Source: Tethya wilhelma
Lineage: Eukaryota > Porifera > Demospongiae > Tethyida > Tethyidae
DNA: 64,000 bases
Direction of reading: 5' to 3'
Assembly: GCA_964030475.1 (NCBI GenBank)
Contig: CAXIPT010000002.1
Span: 15,552,590-15,616,589, forward strand
The position numbers and the translations under genes are program-made. Below the pieces are notes generated by a model. It had not been told where the DNA came from. It saw only the letters and a list, made by a program, of their open reading frames with translations, and searched no databases. Below are positions 21,971 to 35,500 of this stretch, one piece after another. Within the stretch, counting starts at the first letter, position 1. The number at the start of each line of letters is the position of its first letter.

Positions 21971-24900
21971 CTATGCCTTGACAGTAAAGGAGGCATCTAG
22001 GATGTTAGAAGGAGCACTCATCTGTTGGTTGGGCTGCTGTCCTCCAACATACACCTTGTAATCTGTGGTAGGTACGTACCACTTTGAATCATACACCATC
22101 ATTACCTCTGATGTAATCGTAAACATCACCTATAATCAAATTAGTAGAAGAACAAGACTGAGTTTCAAACCATGAAACAAAGACAATGGTGTGTTTCTTA
22201 CATCAGTCGACTTTGATGGTGAAAGGAGCTGGATTCTTTTGGCTCCCACTAGCTGTCTAATGGGAGCAATGTCAGTGTTGGACCATGAAATGTACACCTG
22301 GACAACCTGTCATTGTAGGTATGGTAGAGATATCAATACACTAGTAGCTGTACTCAGTTTCGTACCTACCTCATCTGAAGTTCTGCTTCCTGTGTTGGTG
22401 ACAGTTACACTGACTGAGACATTCTCTCCTGCTTTTACTGTTGAAGGTGACACCTTCAAATCAGAATACTTGAATGTTGTATAGGAGCTGAAGATTTGCA
22501 TTGTCAAGATCGTAACTATGATTGGTACAAGAGCTTACAGTCCGTATCCAAAGGGAAACAGTGGAACTCCTTCAAAGTATCGGTAGGTCCTGTTCACCAT
22601 TGTGTAGTTAGTGATATCTGGGACCTATGGATGAGAGGTAAGCATATGCCTAGTGATGCAAAGTGAAACTTTGGTATACCTGGTCAAGACTTGCTGGCCA
22701 TGTGTTAGGGAGTCTTCCAGATGGACTAACAACACCAGTCAACACATCCACCAGAGCACTACCAGCAGTCTGAATAGTAGCACAACCACATGTCATCAGT
22801 TTAATTGTCAATATTGTAATCACCACCATGCACATGTGTTGATACTCTTGATACCTGAGCAGGAAAGAAACTCTCTACAATTGCAGCAACTTTGTCACTA
22901 TTGACAGCCCAAGACACATTGAGAGGACCAGCATTGTACAGTACTAGGATGGTAGCTGTTTAGGGAGAAATATAAATTGTAATTTATGTTAACGTTATAC
23001 ACAATATAACCATTACTTGATACTATTTCAGTGACATCTTGCAGGAGCTGTGATTGCTGTCCAGGGAGTTCAATATCAGATCGATCATGTCCTTCACGCT
23101 CAAGGGAACTTCCTATAAAACACAATACAAGTGTATCACAACAGGAGATACAAAAGATACAGGCAACCAAATTCACCAGTTCCAAGGCAGACAACAGCTA
23201 CATCAGCACCAAGACACACACCCTTGATATCAGAAGATTTATAACTTCTAAAAATGATATGCATATTTTTTTCAAATTGCTAAACTCATATAATGCAGTA
23301 GAATCTACATAAGCTTACATGCAACTTGGACCGTCAGAGCATCCAGTTGCACTGCTCACAATGTTTGCAATCTTGCCACTCTTTGAGATTGCTTCTAATG
23401 GGGTCACCACATAGTCTTCCTGTATGAGAGATATGAGTGCATTGGTATGAACGAATGATATTGTGTTTCCATAGGAGTACAACAGGTATTTTACCATCAC
23501 ATCAGGCGAGTAGTCACCAAAGTATAGATTTGAAGTGTTAATAAATGGTCCAACTACCTACACGTATTGTGACATAAACAGTGTACAAGCTTAGTTTGAG
23601 CTACATGAGTCTGAACATGACTATGTTTGCACAATCAACTTACACAAGCTTTGGTTTTTAGAGATGTGATTGGAAGTCCATTCTTTTCATTGTTCTTCAG
23701 AAGCACCATTGTCTGTGTGGCCATATCATGGGCTAGTTGGATGTGCTCCTTACTCTGAATGTAATCAGCAACATTCAGTCTAGAATCGTGTTAAATAGGA
23801 GTAAGTCAGCAAGCATCATTAGTCTCAACTGTTTTTACTTTTTGTAAGGGTTCAACTCAGGAGGATCAAAGTCACCTAGCTTCATTCTCACCATGAACAG
23901 TCGACTCACACAATCCTTCACTGTATCCTCTGATACAAGTTTCTATAAAATATTTTCACAAACATTTCATTTTATGAGTATCTGTATCAAAAAGCTTATT
24001 GTCCCATATTGACAAACCTGTTTCACTGCTTCTGTAATATTGTTGAAAGTGTTATTTTCATATCTGCTATCCTCCAAGCAAGTGCCAGCATTGACTGCAA
24101 CTGCAGCTGTCTTCACTGGTGAGTCAGTGTAGTTATGTTCAGTCATGATCATCTCTACAGTAATTATTAAATCAAGACAGTTAATGATCATCAAAATTAC
24201 ATTAAGTCGATGAGATTATTATTATATCCATGAACATAGTGTTGTTATACATATACTCTTAGACTTTACTGTATTTCTGTCATTTTGTATTGCATACCTA
24301 ATGCTGTTGCATCACTGACCACATAACCTAAATAAGAACACAACCATAAAATAATTGTGATGATAGACATTGAAGATGTATACCTTTAAATCCCCATTCA
24401 TTCCTAAGAATGTCACTTAGCAACATTTTATTAGCACAAGCTGGTACACCGTTGATACTGTGACATATAGATTGATGCACATTAATTCTCAGATTTTTGA
24501 CACAATAACAATATAATTATTGTTGTTTGTATTGAGCCCATCTACACAGACTCCTCTCCATTCTGGAGTGAAGTTATTGACATGTACATGTGAGTGGCTT
24601 GAATTGGCCTTTTGCTAATTTATAGATACTTGCCTGAGTAGGCATTAGTTGGGAGGATTCCTTTGGGTTTGTAAAGATTAGAATTTTCATGTAGCTAAAC
24701 CACACCATTCCATTCACTAAAGCACTTAGAAAGATATAATAGCCTACATACCTGTTGTAACTGCACATGAGACTCAATGAGCCAGCTTTGACACAGGCTT
24801 TGAACTGTGGTAGAAAGGTCATTCTCCAGTCACGCTCAGATACCTGTAGATAGCGAACAATATACCATGATTGTTAGTCACCCCGAATTCTATAAATAAA

Positions 24901-25992
24901 TTTAATGTGCGTACTTTAGAATCAAATGAGAATCGTGAGACAGGTATGTTCTCTGGTCCTCCATGAACATCAAAATGTTTACATCCAGTGTTTGCCTCCA
25001 CATATCGAGGGTGATCTGAATTGAACAGAACTTTTATATTAGCAATTCTGTAGTTATGGGAACAGTTAAATATGCAATACCTCCTTGAACACCAGTAACA
25101 AATGCAGTTCCAAGGTAGCCAGAGAGCCAGGGATCTTCTCCGTAGGTTTCCTGTACACATTTATGACAGTTAGCTCTTAATGAACACTGAGTCAGTGCAA
25201 ATGTCATAGGCCACCTGATTCCTCCCCCATCTTGGGTCTCTCATGATATTCAAGACAGGACTCCAACAGCTTAGACCAGTGTGGAAGTCATAGCTTCCCT
25301 TGGAAGTGGCGTTGTTATTCTGTTAAGGTGCATGTGAAAGTGCATTGGCCCAATACCTATAGTTATAGATATCAGATTAGACATACCTTTGCTCTGACTT
25401 CATCACTTATTGCTCGAGCTACCTTGTACAACATGTCGTAGTTGAAGCTTGCTGCCTGTGCATCATATCTGACATTATTCATAGCTGGTTACACACTCAT
25501 GATGGATCTACATCTACTTACCATTCCTATAGACTGTGGGAATGAGGTAGCTGGTCCAGCCTGAACATCTCCACTCAGACACTCTGTCCCCCACTGGTAG
25601 GCCTTGATACCAAGACGATCAATAGTAGGAGCTGGACCTGAGAAAAAAAATACTCCTATGCAAGCCATGATTTTTGTCTATTATTACCATTTCTTCCACC
25701 TCCTCCAGATCCATGAGACATCTGAGCCACCATCTCCTCCAGAGTCAACCTACCAACAAGATCCTAGAATAAAGTGATGCACAACAACGTGCCACGATCA
25801 GTCAACTCAATATGCTTGAAGCACAAACGATCCACTAGCTGGCACATCAAACAATTTTACAATAAAAGGCTAATGCTATACCTTCACTCTATCCTCAAAG
25901 GTAAGAGAAGTGTTCTGAAAGGGATATTGCTGTCCATGACACTCGTACAGTAGCCCCAAGACAAGTACTGCCAACACACTGCAGAGAACCAT
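21971..25992 (-). CDS. GH3 glycosidase copy D, beta-xylosidase-like
   Basis: The same exon set as copy B, from the start at 25992 (MVLCSVLAVLVLGLLYEC signal peptide) to the stop TAG at 21971. KHFDVHGGPENIP and the nucleophile motif YVVSDATAL are present; the residues after the Asp (Ala-Thr) differ from Gln-Gly in B and Gln-Ala in E. The early barrel motif is GRGGSGGSGG-like (Ser-Gly-Gly-Gly repeats after MSHGS), unlike SHGGARNN in B. The usual donors are intact, including the one that is altered in B. Domain order is signal peptide, barrel, sandwich, FnIII-like. Probably a working secreted or lysosomal enzyme. Confidence 0.88.
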
Positions 25993-26038
25993 ATCTAGAT
26001 ATCTGCACGCAGGGAGCCCCGCCCACAATGTCACGTGA
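25993..26038. promoter_or_regulatory. Proximal promoter of GH3 copy D with GTCACGTGAC
   Basis: A GCCCCGCCCAC box and the palindrome GTCACGTGAC (26030-26039), the exact CLEAR-type consensus bound by MITF/TFE factors in animals, 38 bp before the start codon. Confidence 0.6.
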
Positions 26039-26277
26039 CAGTAGTTTGCTCCTAGGATCCTGCGCATCATCTCTGACATGATCCAAAGGTGCCACCAGTG
26101 CACAGCCTAGCTGGCTAAAGATACAGATGCACTAACACATCTAGTGAATGCAGTACAAAGTGCATTGGTCTTAGCTCTTCTGACTCATAAAACTGTGATG
26201 TCCCCATGCACATTGATGACAATGATGACTAGAAGGCACATTGCAGCTTACCTTTATTATAGTCCATTAGTCCATAT

Positions 26278-26320
26278 TATATTATTATAGTCCATACCAA
26301 GGTATGGACTATAATAATAT
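26278..26320. repeat. Perfect 20-bp-arm palindrome
   Basis: Arms of about 20 bases around AGTCCATACC and GGTATGGACT with a two-base loop, in the 490-bp space between GH3 D and E. It could be a small transposon relic. Nothing else is seen in 26040-26484. Confidence 0.85.
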
Positions 26321-26484
26321 TATTACAAAAAAAATCCTATTATCTCAAATTTAAATTTTAAACACAACATTGTTGCAACCAAGAAATTCTAAAAACCAGC
26401 AATGTCATATGCATGAGAACCGTTAAAAGCCACAAACTCAACCAACAGTTTTACATTTACATGTATGTTATGGCAAGGTGATAG

Positions 26485-29400
26485 CTATGCCTGGACAGTA
26501 AAGGAGCCATGTAGGATGTTAGAAGGAGCCCTCTTCTGTTGGTTGGGCTGCTGTCCTCCAACATACACCTTGTAATCTGTGGTAGGTATGTACCACTTTG
26601 AATCATACACCATCATCACCTCTGATGTAATGGTAAACATCACCTATAATCAAATAAGCAGACCAAGACTGTTTTTCACACCACGAAACAGAGACAATGG
26701 TGTGTTTCTTACATCAGTCGAGTTTGATGGTGAAAGGAGCTGGATTCGTTTGGCTCCCACTAGCTGTCTAATGGGAGCAATGTCAGTGTTGGACCATGAA
26801 ATGTACACCTGGACAACCTGTCATTGTAGGTATTGTAGAGATATGATCAATACACTAATACCTCAGTTCCTAGGTTTTCCAGATTCCCTTTGACCCATTG
26901 TAAGGTCAAAGGGGAGAGTCTGGAACTTGTGACAAGGCTATACACAGTTGCAGTTTGAACTTTCATACCTACCTCATCTGAAGTTCTGCTTCCTGTGTTG
27001 GTGACAGTTACACTGACTGAGACATTCTCTCCTGCTTTTACTGTTGAAGGTGACACCTTCAAATCAGAATACTTGAAGGTTGAATAGGAGCTAAAATGTT
27101 TGATTTGCATTGTTAAAAACTTAACTATGGTTGGTACAACTAGAGCTTACAGTCCGTATCCAAAGGGAAACAGTGGAACTCCTTCAAAGTAGCGGTAGGT
27201 CCTGTTCACCATTGTGTAGTTAGTGATGTCTGGTACCTATGGATGAGAGGTAAGCAAATGCCTAGTGATGCAATGTGAAACATACATAATTGGAGAAGTA
27301 AATACCTGGTCAAGACTTGCTGGCCATGTGTTTGGGAGTCTTCCAGCTGGACTAACAACACCAGTCAACACATCCAGCAGAGCACTACCAGCAGTCTGAT
27401 TAGCAGTAAAATTATCATGAACACTGTATACTACCCAAGTTTGATTCAAAATCTATCAACTTTACCTGAGCAGGAAAGAAACTCTCTACAATTGCAGAAA
27501 CTTTGTCACTATTGACAGCCCAAGACACATTGAGAGGACCAGCATTGTACAGTACTAGGATGGTAGCTGTTAACAACAGATGTAAATGAAACAAACTATC
27601 TAAGATAATTTTTCTCAAAAACTCACTTGAAGCTATTTTAGTGACATCTTGAAGGAGCTTTAATTGTCGTCCAGGGAGTTCAATGTCAGATCGATCGTGT
27701 CCTTCATGCTCAAGGGAACTTCCTATACAAATGTATCACAACAGTCAGCAAGTAGTCATGTGATTGTGAGACTTAGCGGCAACTGTGATGGTTTACCAGT
27801 TCCGAGGCAGACAATTGCTACATCAGCACCATTACAGACATTCTTGATATCAGAAGGTGCATATTTCCTAAAGATATAAAGTTTTCATAATAATATTCAA
27901 CACTAAACAGTCTAGCTTACATGCATCTCGGACCATCGGAGCATCCATTTGTGCTGGTTACAGCGATTGCAATCTTACCATACATTGAGATTGTTTCTAG
28001 TGGGGTCACAACATAGTCCTCCTGTATGGGAGAGATGAGTGCATTGATACAGCCAAATGACATTGTGTATGAGAAGGAAAACAACAGGTATTTTACCATC
28101 ACATCAGGTGAATAGTCTCCAAAATATAGATTTGATGTGTTAATAAATGGTCCAACTACCTGCCATGTATATGAAGTAAATGGACATTGGTATACAAGTA
28201 TTGGCTGTAGACAAGTTTGAATCAATTTACACAAGCTTTGGTTTTTGGAGATGTGATTGGAAGTCCATTTTTTTTATCATTCTTCAGAAGCACCATTGTC
28301 TGTGTGGCCATATCATGGGCTAGTTGGATGTGCTCCTTACTCTGAATGTAATCAGCAACATTCAGTCTAGAATCAAGAAGTAGGAATAAATCACCAAGCA
28401 ATGTTATTGATACTGCATACTTTATTTCTCATTGCAAGTTTACCTTTTGTAAGGGTTCATGTCAGGAGGATCAAAGTCACCTAGCTTCATTCTCACCATG
28501 AACAGTCGACTCACACAATCCTTCACTGTATCCTCTGATACAAGTTTCTGAATAGTATAATAGATATGTCCAATCATAATTTCAGGGTGAAAACTTAAAG
28601 TAACAACAAACCTTTTTCACTGCTTCTGTAATATTTTTGAAAGTGTTCTTTTCATTCCTGTAGAGTTCCAAGCAAGTGCCAGCATTGACTGCAGCTGCAG
28701 CTGTCTTCACTGGTGTGTCAGTGTAGTTATGTTCAGTCATGATCCTCTCTGAAAAAAAAACATTAGTAGAATGTGATCTTCTTATGTCAAGTGTCATTGT
28801 GGATGAGTCTTCAGTCATACCTATTGCTGCTTGATCACTGACTACATAACCTGTACAAGTTAAAATATTAACTCCCACGTTAAATTATGCACATTCAATA
28901 GATGGGGGTACTATATATACAGAACTTTACCTTGGAATCCCCATTCATCTCTGAGGATATCAGTTAGTAACTTCTTATTAGCACAAGCTGGTACACCATT
29001 GATACTGTAAAACAATATTCAACTTGAGATTGTAATTCTTAAACTAGGCAGTGTTCTTTGCTCTGCTTAGCAAGCAAAGTGCATGCATATGAGGGAAAGT
29101 TATATGCTAATATTAAGGATGGCTTGGTATAGGATCAATAACTATGCTGCTTGCAGAATGTACGTATTTCACTCATTTTATGTATAGGAGCTGGCACAAA
29201 TTGCTCAAAATTTTGCCTAAATTTCCCTTATTTTCTCAGTCTTTTTCTATATTTTTTAACATAGGTAACCTTATAAATTTCTCAAATCATGTACACTATG
29301 TACAAATCATGCATTCACATGCATCCAGCTGCATAACTAAAAATTGTACTTTTTTTTGTGCTTTATTGAAATACTAGTTTGTACATGCATGTTCCTCTCT

Positions 29401-30840
29401 TGACTTAAAGCTATTCGTAAGTTTAAAATATTAATTGCTACTGAAATTTCCTGCTGAAGATGCATGCCTATATTTCTTTCTTGCTTAAATTTCCTTATAG
29501 TTATATCTACTGAGGAATTTGTGCCAGTGCAGCAGTGCCTATATTTACAAGGTTATACCTGTTGTAACTGCACATGAGACTCAATGAGCCAGCTTTGACA
29601 CAGGCTTTGAACTGTGGTAGAAAGGTCATCCTCCAGTCACGTTCAGATACCTGTAAAGGGCAAGAGAATATGGAGAGTTGGTTGTCATGTTATTATGATT
29701 ATCATTAGTGAATGGGTGTCTTTATTTCATCAATATGGATGCGTACAGGTATATACCTGTTGGAGTAAAATGAGGGAATGTGTACTCTAACAAAAACAAT
29801 TACTTTAGAATCAAATGAGAATCGTGAGACAGGTATGTTCTCTGGTCCTCCATGAACATCAAAATGTTTACATCCAGTGTTTGCCTCCACATACCGAGGG
29901 TGATCTGTTATTAATTTTTGCAACCATTATAGCAATTTTGATGTTATGAAAGTATCCAGTATAATACAACTAGATACCTCCTTGAACACCAGTAACAAAT
30001 GCAGTCCCAAGGTAGCCAGAGAGCCAGGGATCTTCTCCATAGGTTTCCTATAAAAGACAGTTAGTTATCTGAGAAAGTGCAAATGTCATAGACCACCTGA
30101 TTCCTCCCCCATCTTGGGTCTCTCATGATATTCAAGACAGGACTAAAACAGCTTAGACCAGTGTGGAAGTCATAGTTTCCCTCAGAAGTGGCATTGTTGT
30201 TCTAAGAGAAAGCATGGGAGAGATATTGAGCTCTTAGCTTTAGCTAGACACAGTATTGTACAATGTTATACCTTTGCTCTGACTTCATCACTTATTGCTC
30301 GAGCCACCTTGTAGAGCATGTCATAGTTGAAACTGGCTGCCTGTGGTACACTTCCTATATGTAAACCATACACAGAATTACAAGTTCACTTACCATTCCA
30401 ATTGACTGTGGGAATGAGGTAGCTGGTCCAGCCTTGACATCTCCACTCAAACACTCTGTCGCCCACTCGTAGGCCTTGATACCAAGACGATCAATAGCAG
30501 GAGCTGGACCTGACAGTGAAGAGGAAAAAGTGATACTTCAAAATTTCGGCAACACTGCAATAATCACATATACTGACCATTGTTTCCACTCCCTCCATGA
30601 GACATCTGTGCCACCATTTCAACAAGGGTCAGTCTACCAACAAGATCCTAACAAAAAATGACAATATTTAAATTATCATACTAAGTTATCTTAGTGGACT
30701 TATAATTATATACGTAACTATACCTTGACTCTGTCCTCAAAGGAGAGAGAGGTGTTCTGGAAGGGATATTTCTGTCCATGACACTCGGAAAGTAGCCCCA
30801 GGACAAGTAGTGTCAACACACGGCAGTGAACAGCTGCCAT
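26485..30840 (-). CDS. GH3 glycosidase copy E, beta-xylosidase-like
   Basis: Full exon set from the start at 30840 (signal peptide MAAVHC, LTLLVLGLLSEC) to the stop TAG at 26485. KHFDVHGGPENIP, the nucleophile motif YVVSDQAAI, the sandwich and the FnIII-like domain are present. The intron 29009-29557 is unusually long (about 550 bases, AT-rich, no coding) and the intron around 26866-26926 contains a hairpin. Exon sequences are close to those of copies B-D at the nucleotide level, so duplication was recent or copies are homogenised by conversion. Confidence 0.87.
26866..26926. repeat. Hairpin insert in a GH3 copy E intron
   Basis: GATTCCCTTTGACC and GGTCAAAGGGG, with flanking TTTTCCAGA/TCTGGAA, form inverted arms around a short loop. 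The other GH3 copies lack it here, while a related sequence (GGCCAAAGGGGAAAGCCTGG) lies in copy B near 14290. Confidence 0.65.
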
Positions 30841-30879
30841 CTCTGCAACACATGGAGCCCCACCCACATCATCACGTGA
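30841..30879. promoter_or_regulatory. Proximal promoter of GH3 copy E with CACGTG box
   Basis: CCCCACCCAC and ATCACGTGAC; TCACGTGA at 30872-30879, 32 bp before the start codon. The sequence from here to 31138 shows no gene. Confidence 0.6.
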
Positions 30880-31138
30880 CACACCGCATGCCTCACTCGT
30901 TTACAATACCAAAACCAAACCGGTAACCAAATCATAATCAATGATGTCTAAAAATCAAAGAGAATCATGAGCAGCGATATAAGTGATATGAATAAATGAT
31001 TGAAGTGATTGGACCTGAATAGATTGACTAATGAAAAATAACTAGATGGGGGAAGTATATAACACAAGGCTTTAATAGTATTGTAGTTTCCAATGTCACT
31101 GTGCAGGCCAGGGCTTAGCCTACTATCTACAACCTGTC

Positions 31139-31440
31139 TCAGTGAAAGAAAAAGTTCCTCCGTTCACTACAAGAGGGAGTGGTGTGGGAGTTGCTACCAC
31201 ACAGCAGGCAATTGATGGTGCCAAATCCACCTCTCTTGGGAGGCTTGTTATCAGCGAGCGGCTGTTTCTCTTGGGTCTGTCCCGTCTGAGGCTGCTTAGG
31301 GGAGTGAGGAAGACGGACAGTGATGGAAGACTCCACAGGAAGGCCACTACCAGCCTCTCTTGGCACTGTGAGGGGAACAAGAATACATTATAATGTAGAC
31401 AGAGTCAAATTAAATCACCGCTTTTGACCACTTAGTATGC

Positions 31441-31490
<50 letters not shown>

Positions 31491-32493
31491 TTGATTGTTT
31501 AGAGTCAAAAGTATAAAGAGCACGCAAGAGAACAGACAAACTTACTGTTCACAGAGCTGGAAAAGATGGCCAACTTCCTCTGAGCAGTGGACGGGGAGCT
31601 GTATGAGGCAACTCCATACTCTGCACTCTGACCATATCCATTGCCACCAGCTTGATAGGCTGCACCATGACTCTCCTTGACCTCTGCACCACCATTACTG
31701 CAATACGACGGTAGAGTGACACCTTGCAGCTGCTGCTGCTGATGGTCAGGTTGCTGCTGTTGCTGTGGCGGCGGTGGTGGAGTGTGGTACTGGGCAGTTG
31801 GGAGGACCACTTTAGGGAACACTGGTGCCACAGAGGGGCCGGGGGTGGCCAACCCACCAAGAAAAGGAGACACATTCTGGCCAACGGACGACTGGGAGGA
31901 TGGGAGAGCCGACACAGATCCTACTGGGGACAGCGGAGTCGATTGGTAGGATGACACCATCTGGGGTAGAAACTTTGACGGCTGTACTGAGTGAGGTCTA
32001 GGGGGCAGCTGTCTTGTACGAGGGGAGAATGGCACCCCAGCACCAGTCTGGAGAGGGCTCTCCACGGACTGCAGCTGGTAAGGGGTCATCTGTTCACTGA
32101 CCACCACGGATGGCTCCATGAGTCCCGCAGGAGTGGAGGGGGCAGAGTGGAGATGGACCGGGTTAGGAGGAGGAGAGGAGAGGTCAGAGTCTAGAGAGGA
32201 TTGGCTCATCTTCTTGTGCCTCCTCTTCTTGGTGTACTCCAAGATACGGTACACAGCTCCGGCTGGGATACAAGAGTCCTACAGGCAATGATAGATAAAC
32301 TTAACATGTATCTTTTCTAATAAGAGAGCACTAGAGGTACACGTATGGCAAGGCAATCAGGACCAAAATGGTAACATCAGAATCAAACGTAGCTATCAGC
32401 ACCAACTGAGAGTTTCAGTTCGGCGAGNAACAAGAATACATTATAATGTAGACAGAGTCAAATTAAATCACCGCTTTTGACCACTTAGTATGC

Positions 32494-32541
<48 letters not shown>

Positions 32542-35500
32542 TTGATTGTTTAGAGTCAAAAGTATAAAGAGCACGCAAGAGAACAGACAAACTTACTGTT
32601 CACAGAGCTGGAAAAGATGGCCAACTTCCTCTGAGCAGTGGACGGGGAGCTGTATGAGGCAACTCCATACTCTGCACTCTGACCATATCCATTGCCACCA
32701 GCTTGATAGGCTGCACCATGACTCTCCTTGACCTCTGCACCACCATTACTGCAATACGACGGTAGAGTGACACCTTGCAGCTGCTGCTGCTGATGGTCAG
32801 GTTGCTGCTGTTGCTGTGGCGGCGGTGGTGGAGTGTGGTACTGGGCAGTTGGGAGGACCACTTTAGGGAACACTGGTGCCACAGAGGGGCCGGGGGTGGC
32901 CAACCCACCAAGAAAAGGAGACACATTCTGGCCAACGGACGACTGGGAGGATGGGAGAGCCGACACAGATCCTACTGGGGACAGCGGAGTCGATTGGTAG
33001 GATGACACCATCTGGGGTAGAAACTTTGACGGCTGTACTGAGTGAGGTCTAGGGGGCAGCTGTCTTGTACGAGGGGAGAATGGCACCCCAGCACCAGTCT
33101 GGAGAGGGCTCTCCACGGACTGCAGCTGGTAAGGGGTCATCTGTTCACTGACCACCACGGATGGCTCCATGAGTCCCGCAGGAGTGGAGGGGGCAGAGTG
33201 GAGATGGACCGGGTTAGGAGGAGGAGAGGAGAGGTCAGAGTCTAGAGAGGATTGGCTCATCTTCTTGTGCCTCCTCTTCTTGGTGTACTCCAAGATACGG
33301 TACACAGCTCCGGCTGGGATACAAGAGTCCTACAGGCAATGATAGATAAACTTAACATGTATCTTTTCTAATAAGAGAGCACTAGAGGTACACGTATGGC
33401 AAGGCAATCAGGACCAAAATGGTAACATCAGAATCAAACGTAGCTATCAGCACCAACTGAGAGTTTCAGTTCGGCGAACGAATATTCTACATCATTTTGT
33501 TACCAGAAACAAACAATAGGACAAATTAAGAGTCTCTGTGCATACACTCACACACCAGACTAGAGGCATTAGCACAAGATGTTTGCTATCAATCAAAACA
33601 CACACTGTACAGTGGCAAAAATACCTGCAGGCAACCTTTAAGTGTGCTGGCATCATCACAGTCCAGTAAGTGGTCCTATGGAAGAAGAAGGAAAAAACCC
33701 CCCCCCAAAAACAGCCTTGTAATACCAACCATTACTGACATTAAAGTTTAGGGATGAAAATGCAATTGAGTCATGTTGCCCACAGTAACATCAGAATAAC
33801 GTAATAACTATCAGCACCAACTGCAAGCTTCAGTTCGGCGAACGAATATTATGCATCATCTGTTTACTGACAACTTGACTCACTCCTTAAAGTTTCAAGT
33901 ACATAACTAGTCTAGTCCTAGACCCCGCCTTTTCCGCCCAGCGAAAAATGGGGGTCTAGAAAAACTTGCACACTTTCAGTGAAAATTTGGAATGCAATTA
34001 TTCGTAACTTCGTCATGATTCACGTGCAGCCTGACCTCAAAAATTTATTACGGATCCTACAGCATTTTCGCGAGCAAGTTTCAACACAGTTTTTTGTGTC
34101 CAAGCCAGAGACTTTATAGTGAACATTATACCTTGAGAAAAGAGTAGCCAGTAAGTAATCTTCAAGTCAAAATGTCACGCTAATCCTACGTACTGATTTT
34201 CCGTAGCTCATGCCTTACGGTAACAATGAAATTCTTATCTGTTCCATTCAGAGATGAAAGCGCTAGCTTCAGCGATGTCAATGGCACGTTGTTCGAGTTT
34301 CAAAACTTTTATACACACACGCAAAAATTCTGCAGACTGTTCAGTTTACAAGTAACAGTTTTTCGCGACTTCCACAATCAACGTTCTGTCATGTGACATT
34401 ATAGTCACATGACTTCATGTAAGCGATCTGATTGGCTCTGCCTGATTTTGAGCAGAGAACACAAAATGTGTGCCAGTTTTTCTAGACCCCCATTTTTCGC
34501 TGGGCGGAAAAGGCGGGGTCTAGGACTAGACTAGTACATAACTAACCAACACAACATGCATACAAAGATACCTTAAGATGCCATCACACAATACTGTAGC
34601 TACACTCTGGAGATTGGAAATCTCAAGAGCTGGATTGTGGAGAAGTTGACATCTTCTTGAGTGGCACCCAAGAGCAGCCATTGTTCTCCAACAATGGCAG
34701 AAAGCACCACACCTTAGTTTACATAGCAGCACTACACTTGTGGTTGCAACACATGCTCCAAGGAAGTCAATCATGTGACTAAAACCCAGGGGTGCCCTTG
34801 AAAAAGGAAGCTACTAAGCTGCCATGAAAATTGCTAAAATAATCTTGCACTGCCATGAACAGTGGAGTGTCCAGAGGAACAGAAGCCATTTATCAACATG
34901 CAGCAGGTATGTCACATAGCTAAATAGCATAGTTAGTCATCAGACTATATATTATTGTGACTAATTTGATCAACTGTGGAAATTCATAAGGCTAAACCAC
35001 TTAAGCTTACCAGTCCAGTGTACACATGTACACCAGCTAAAAGAGCTGAACATAACAACTTGGAGAGTTGTAACACAGAGACTACATTCAAAGAAGAACA
35101 GATTTGCAGCTTACGGTGAGCATAGCCTTCTTGAATTCAGGCAGCAAGACCAACAACTGAAGCTCCTCTAGCATCTTATGAACATGAGTGTAGGGTGACT
35201 CTGAAGAATCAAAAGGCAAAAACAATATAGTAGACATTGGGAAATAGTCCAAACAGAAGAATGTAGTACCTGTACAGGAGTCTGACTGAGACCTGAGCAG
35301 CTTAGCTTGCAGCACAGACTTATCTGAGTAACATGTATAATTTTATAGAACACTTTTGTCACACAGGTACAGTATATACGTATATACAACAACTAAATGT
35401 ATGCCCGCACACACACACACCTTCCTCCATAATGGTCACAGACTGAGAGCGAAGGAGAGGCTGGTGGGTTGGAAGGAAGGCAGGTTGTGTTGGAGACATC

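Noticed and set aside
31441..31490. CRISPR-like regular repeats
   Set aside because: Only simple dinucleotide runs; no spacer-repeat array exists in this eukaryotic window.
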